Origin: Nanobdellota archaeon
Lineage (GTDB): Archaea; Nanobdellota; Nanobdellia; Woesearchaeales; JAGLGH01
Length of the DNA stretch: 6,700 nt
NCBI GenBank assembly: GCA_023144115.1
Contig: JAGLGH010000035.1
Location: 1 to 6,700, forward strand
Direction: 5' to 3'
Both the position numbers and the translations under genes were made by a program. Of this stretch, positions 6,568 through 6,700 are shown one piece after another; position 1 is the first letter of the stretch; each line of letters opens with the position of its first letter. The notes under the pieces were generated by a model. That model was given only the letters and a program-made list of their open reading frames with translations, was not told the DNA's origin and did not search any database.

Positions 6568-6700
6568 TGGGATTTAAGCTTATCAAAAAAAAAAGGCAAG
6601 TATTGAAAGGCGAAGAGGCAATCAAAGAGATAGCTGAAGCTAAAAAAAAGGAAGAATATCTTAAAGTCAAGAAGCAGAAAGAAAAGGCAGAGAAAAGAAA
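6564..6700 (+). CDS. Start of a Lys/Glu-rich protein, coupled to the T2SSF gene (3' partial)
   Basis: An open frame begins at ATG 6564, which overlaps the T2SSF stop as ATGA, and runs to the right edge (45 codons visible); the adjacent ATG 6567 is an alternative start. The visible part is MMGFKLIKKKRQVLKGEEAI followed by a highly charged Lys/Glu/Ala-rich, probably helical stretch. There is no clear Shine-Dalgarno, only a weak GGTTGAG nearby, so translational coupling is likely. The frame contains a run of ten A (6585-6594). No family can be named from this fragment. In this position a second T2SSF-domain protein with a charged cytoplasmic tail, or a small accessory protein, would be plausible; this is inference from context. 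Confidence 0.65.
   Translation, partial: MMGFKLIKKKRQVLKGEEAIKEIAEAKKKEEYLKVKKQKEKAEKR

Overview
This is an AT-rich, gene-dense window with every gene on the + strand. It looks archaeal. The genes have archaeal TATA/BRE-like promoters, GGAGGTGA-type ribosome binding sites, a FlaI/VirB11-type secretion ATPase next to an archaeal TadC/FlaJ-like membrane protein, and surface proteins packed with N-X-S/T glycosylation sequons. Gene content, and the style of the surface proteins as I remember related genomes, suggest a DPANN archaeon, perhaps Woesearchaeota/Nanoarchaeota-like. That placement is inference; no marker gene is present.

Layout. (1) Bases 1-2612 hold two overlapping surface-protein genes. 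The first is cut by the left edge and encodes a von Willebrand factor A (VWA) protein whose VWA fold is interrupted by a galactose-binding/carbohydrate-binding-like beta-sandwich. The second encodes a membrane-anchored protein with a type IV pilin-like N-terminus and a heavily sequon-marked ectodomain. (2) Bases 2613-3826 hold a separately promoted, probably leaderless gene for a cytoplasmic winged-helix plus long coiled-coil protein of unknown function. (3) A 214-base intergenic region carries a T-rich possible terminator and a TATA-type promoter. It leads into a translationally coupled operon (4041 to the right edge): a type II/IV secretion (FlaI/TadA-like) ATPase with a histone-H1-like Lys/Ala-rich tail, a half-size T2SSF (TadC-like) membrane platform protein, and the start of a Lys/Glu-rich protein cut by the right edge.

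How they may work together: the ATPase and T2SSF protein form the motor and platform of an archaeal type IV pilus-like machine. The pilin-like and VWA/lectin-like proteins are plausible extracellular products or tip adhesins of it. The wHTH/coiled-coil protein lies between the two groups and could be a regulator or cytoplasmic scaffold. The link between the surface genes and the motor rests only on adjacency. No prepilin peptidase, FlaH-like protein, RNA gene, mobile element or CRISPR array is visible.
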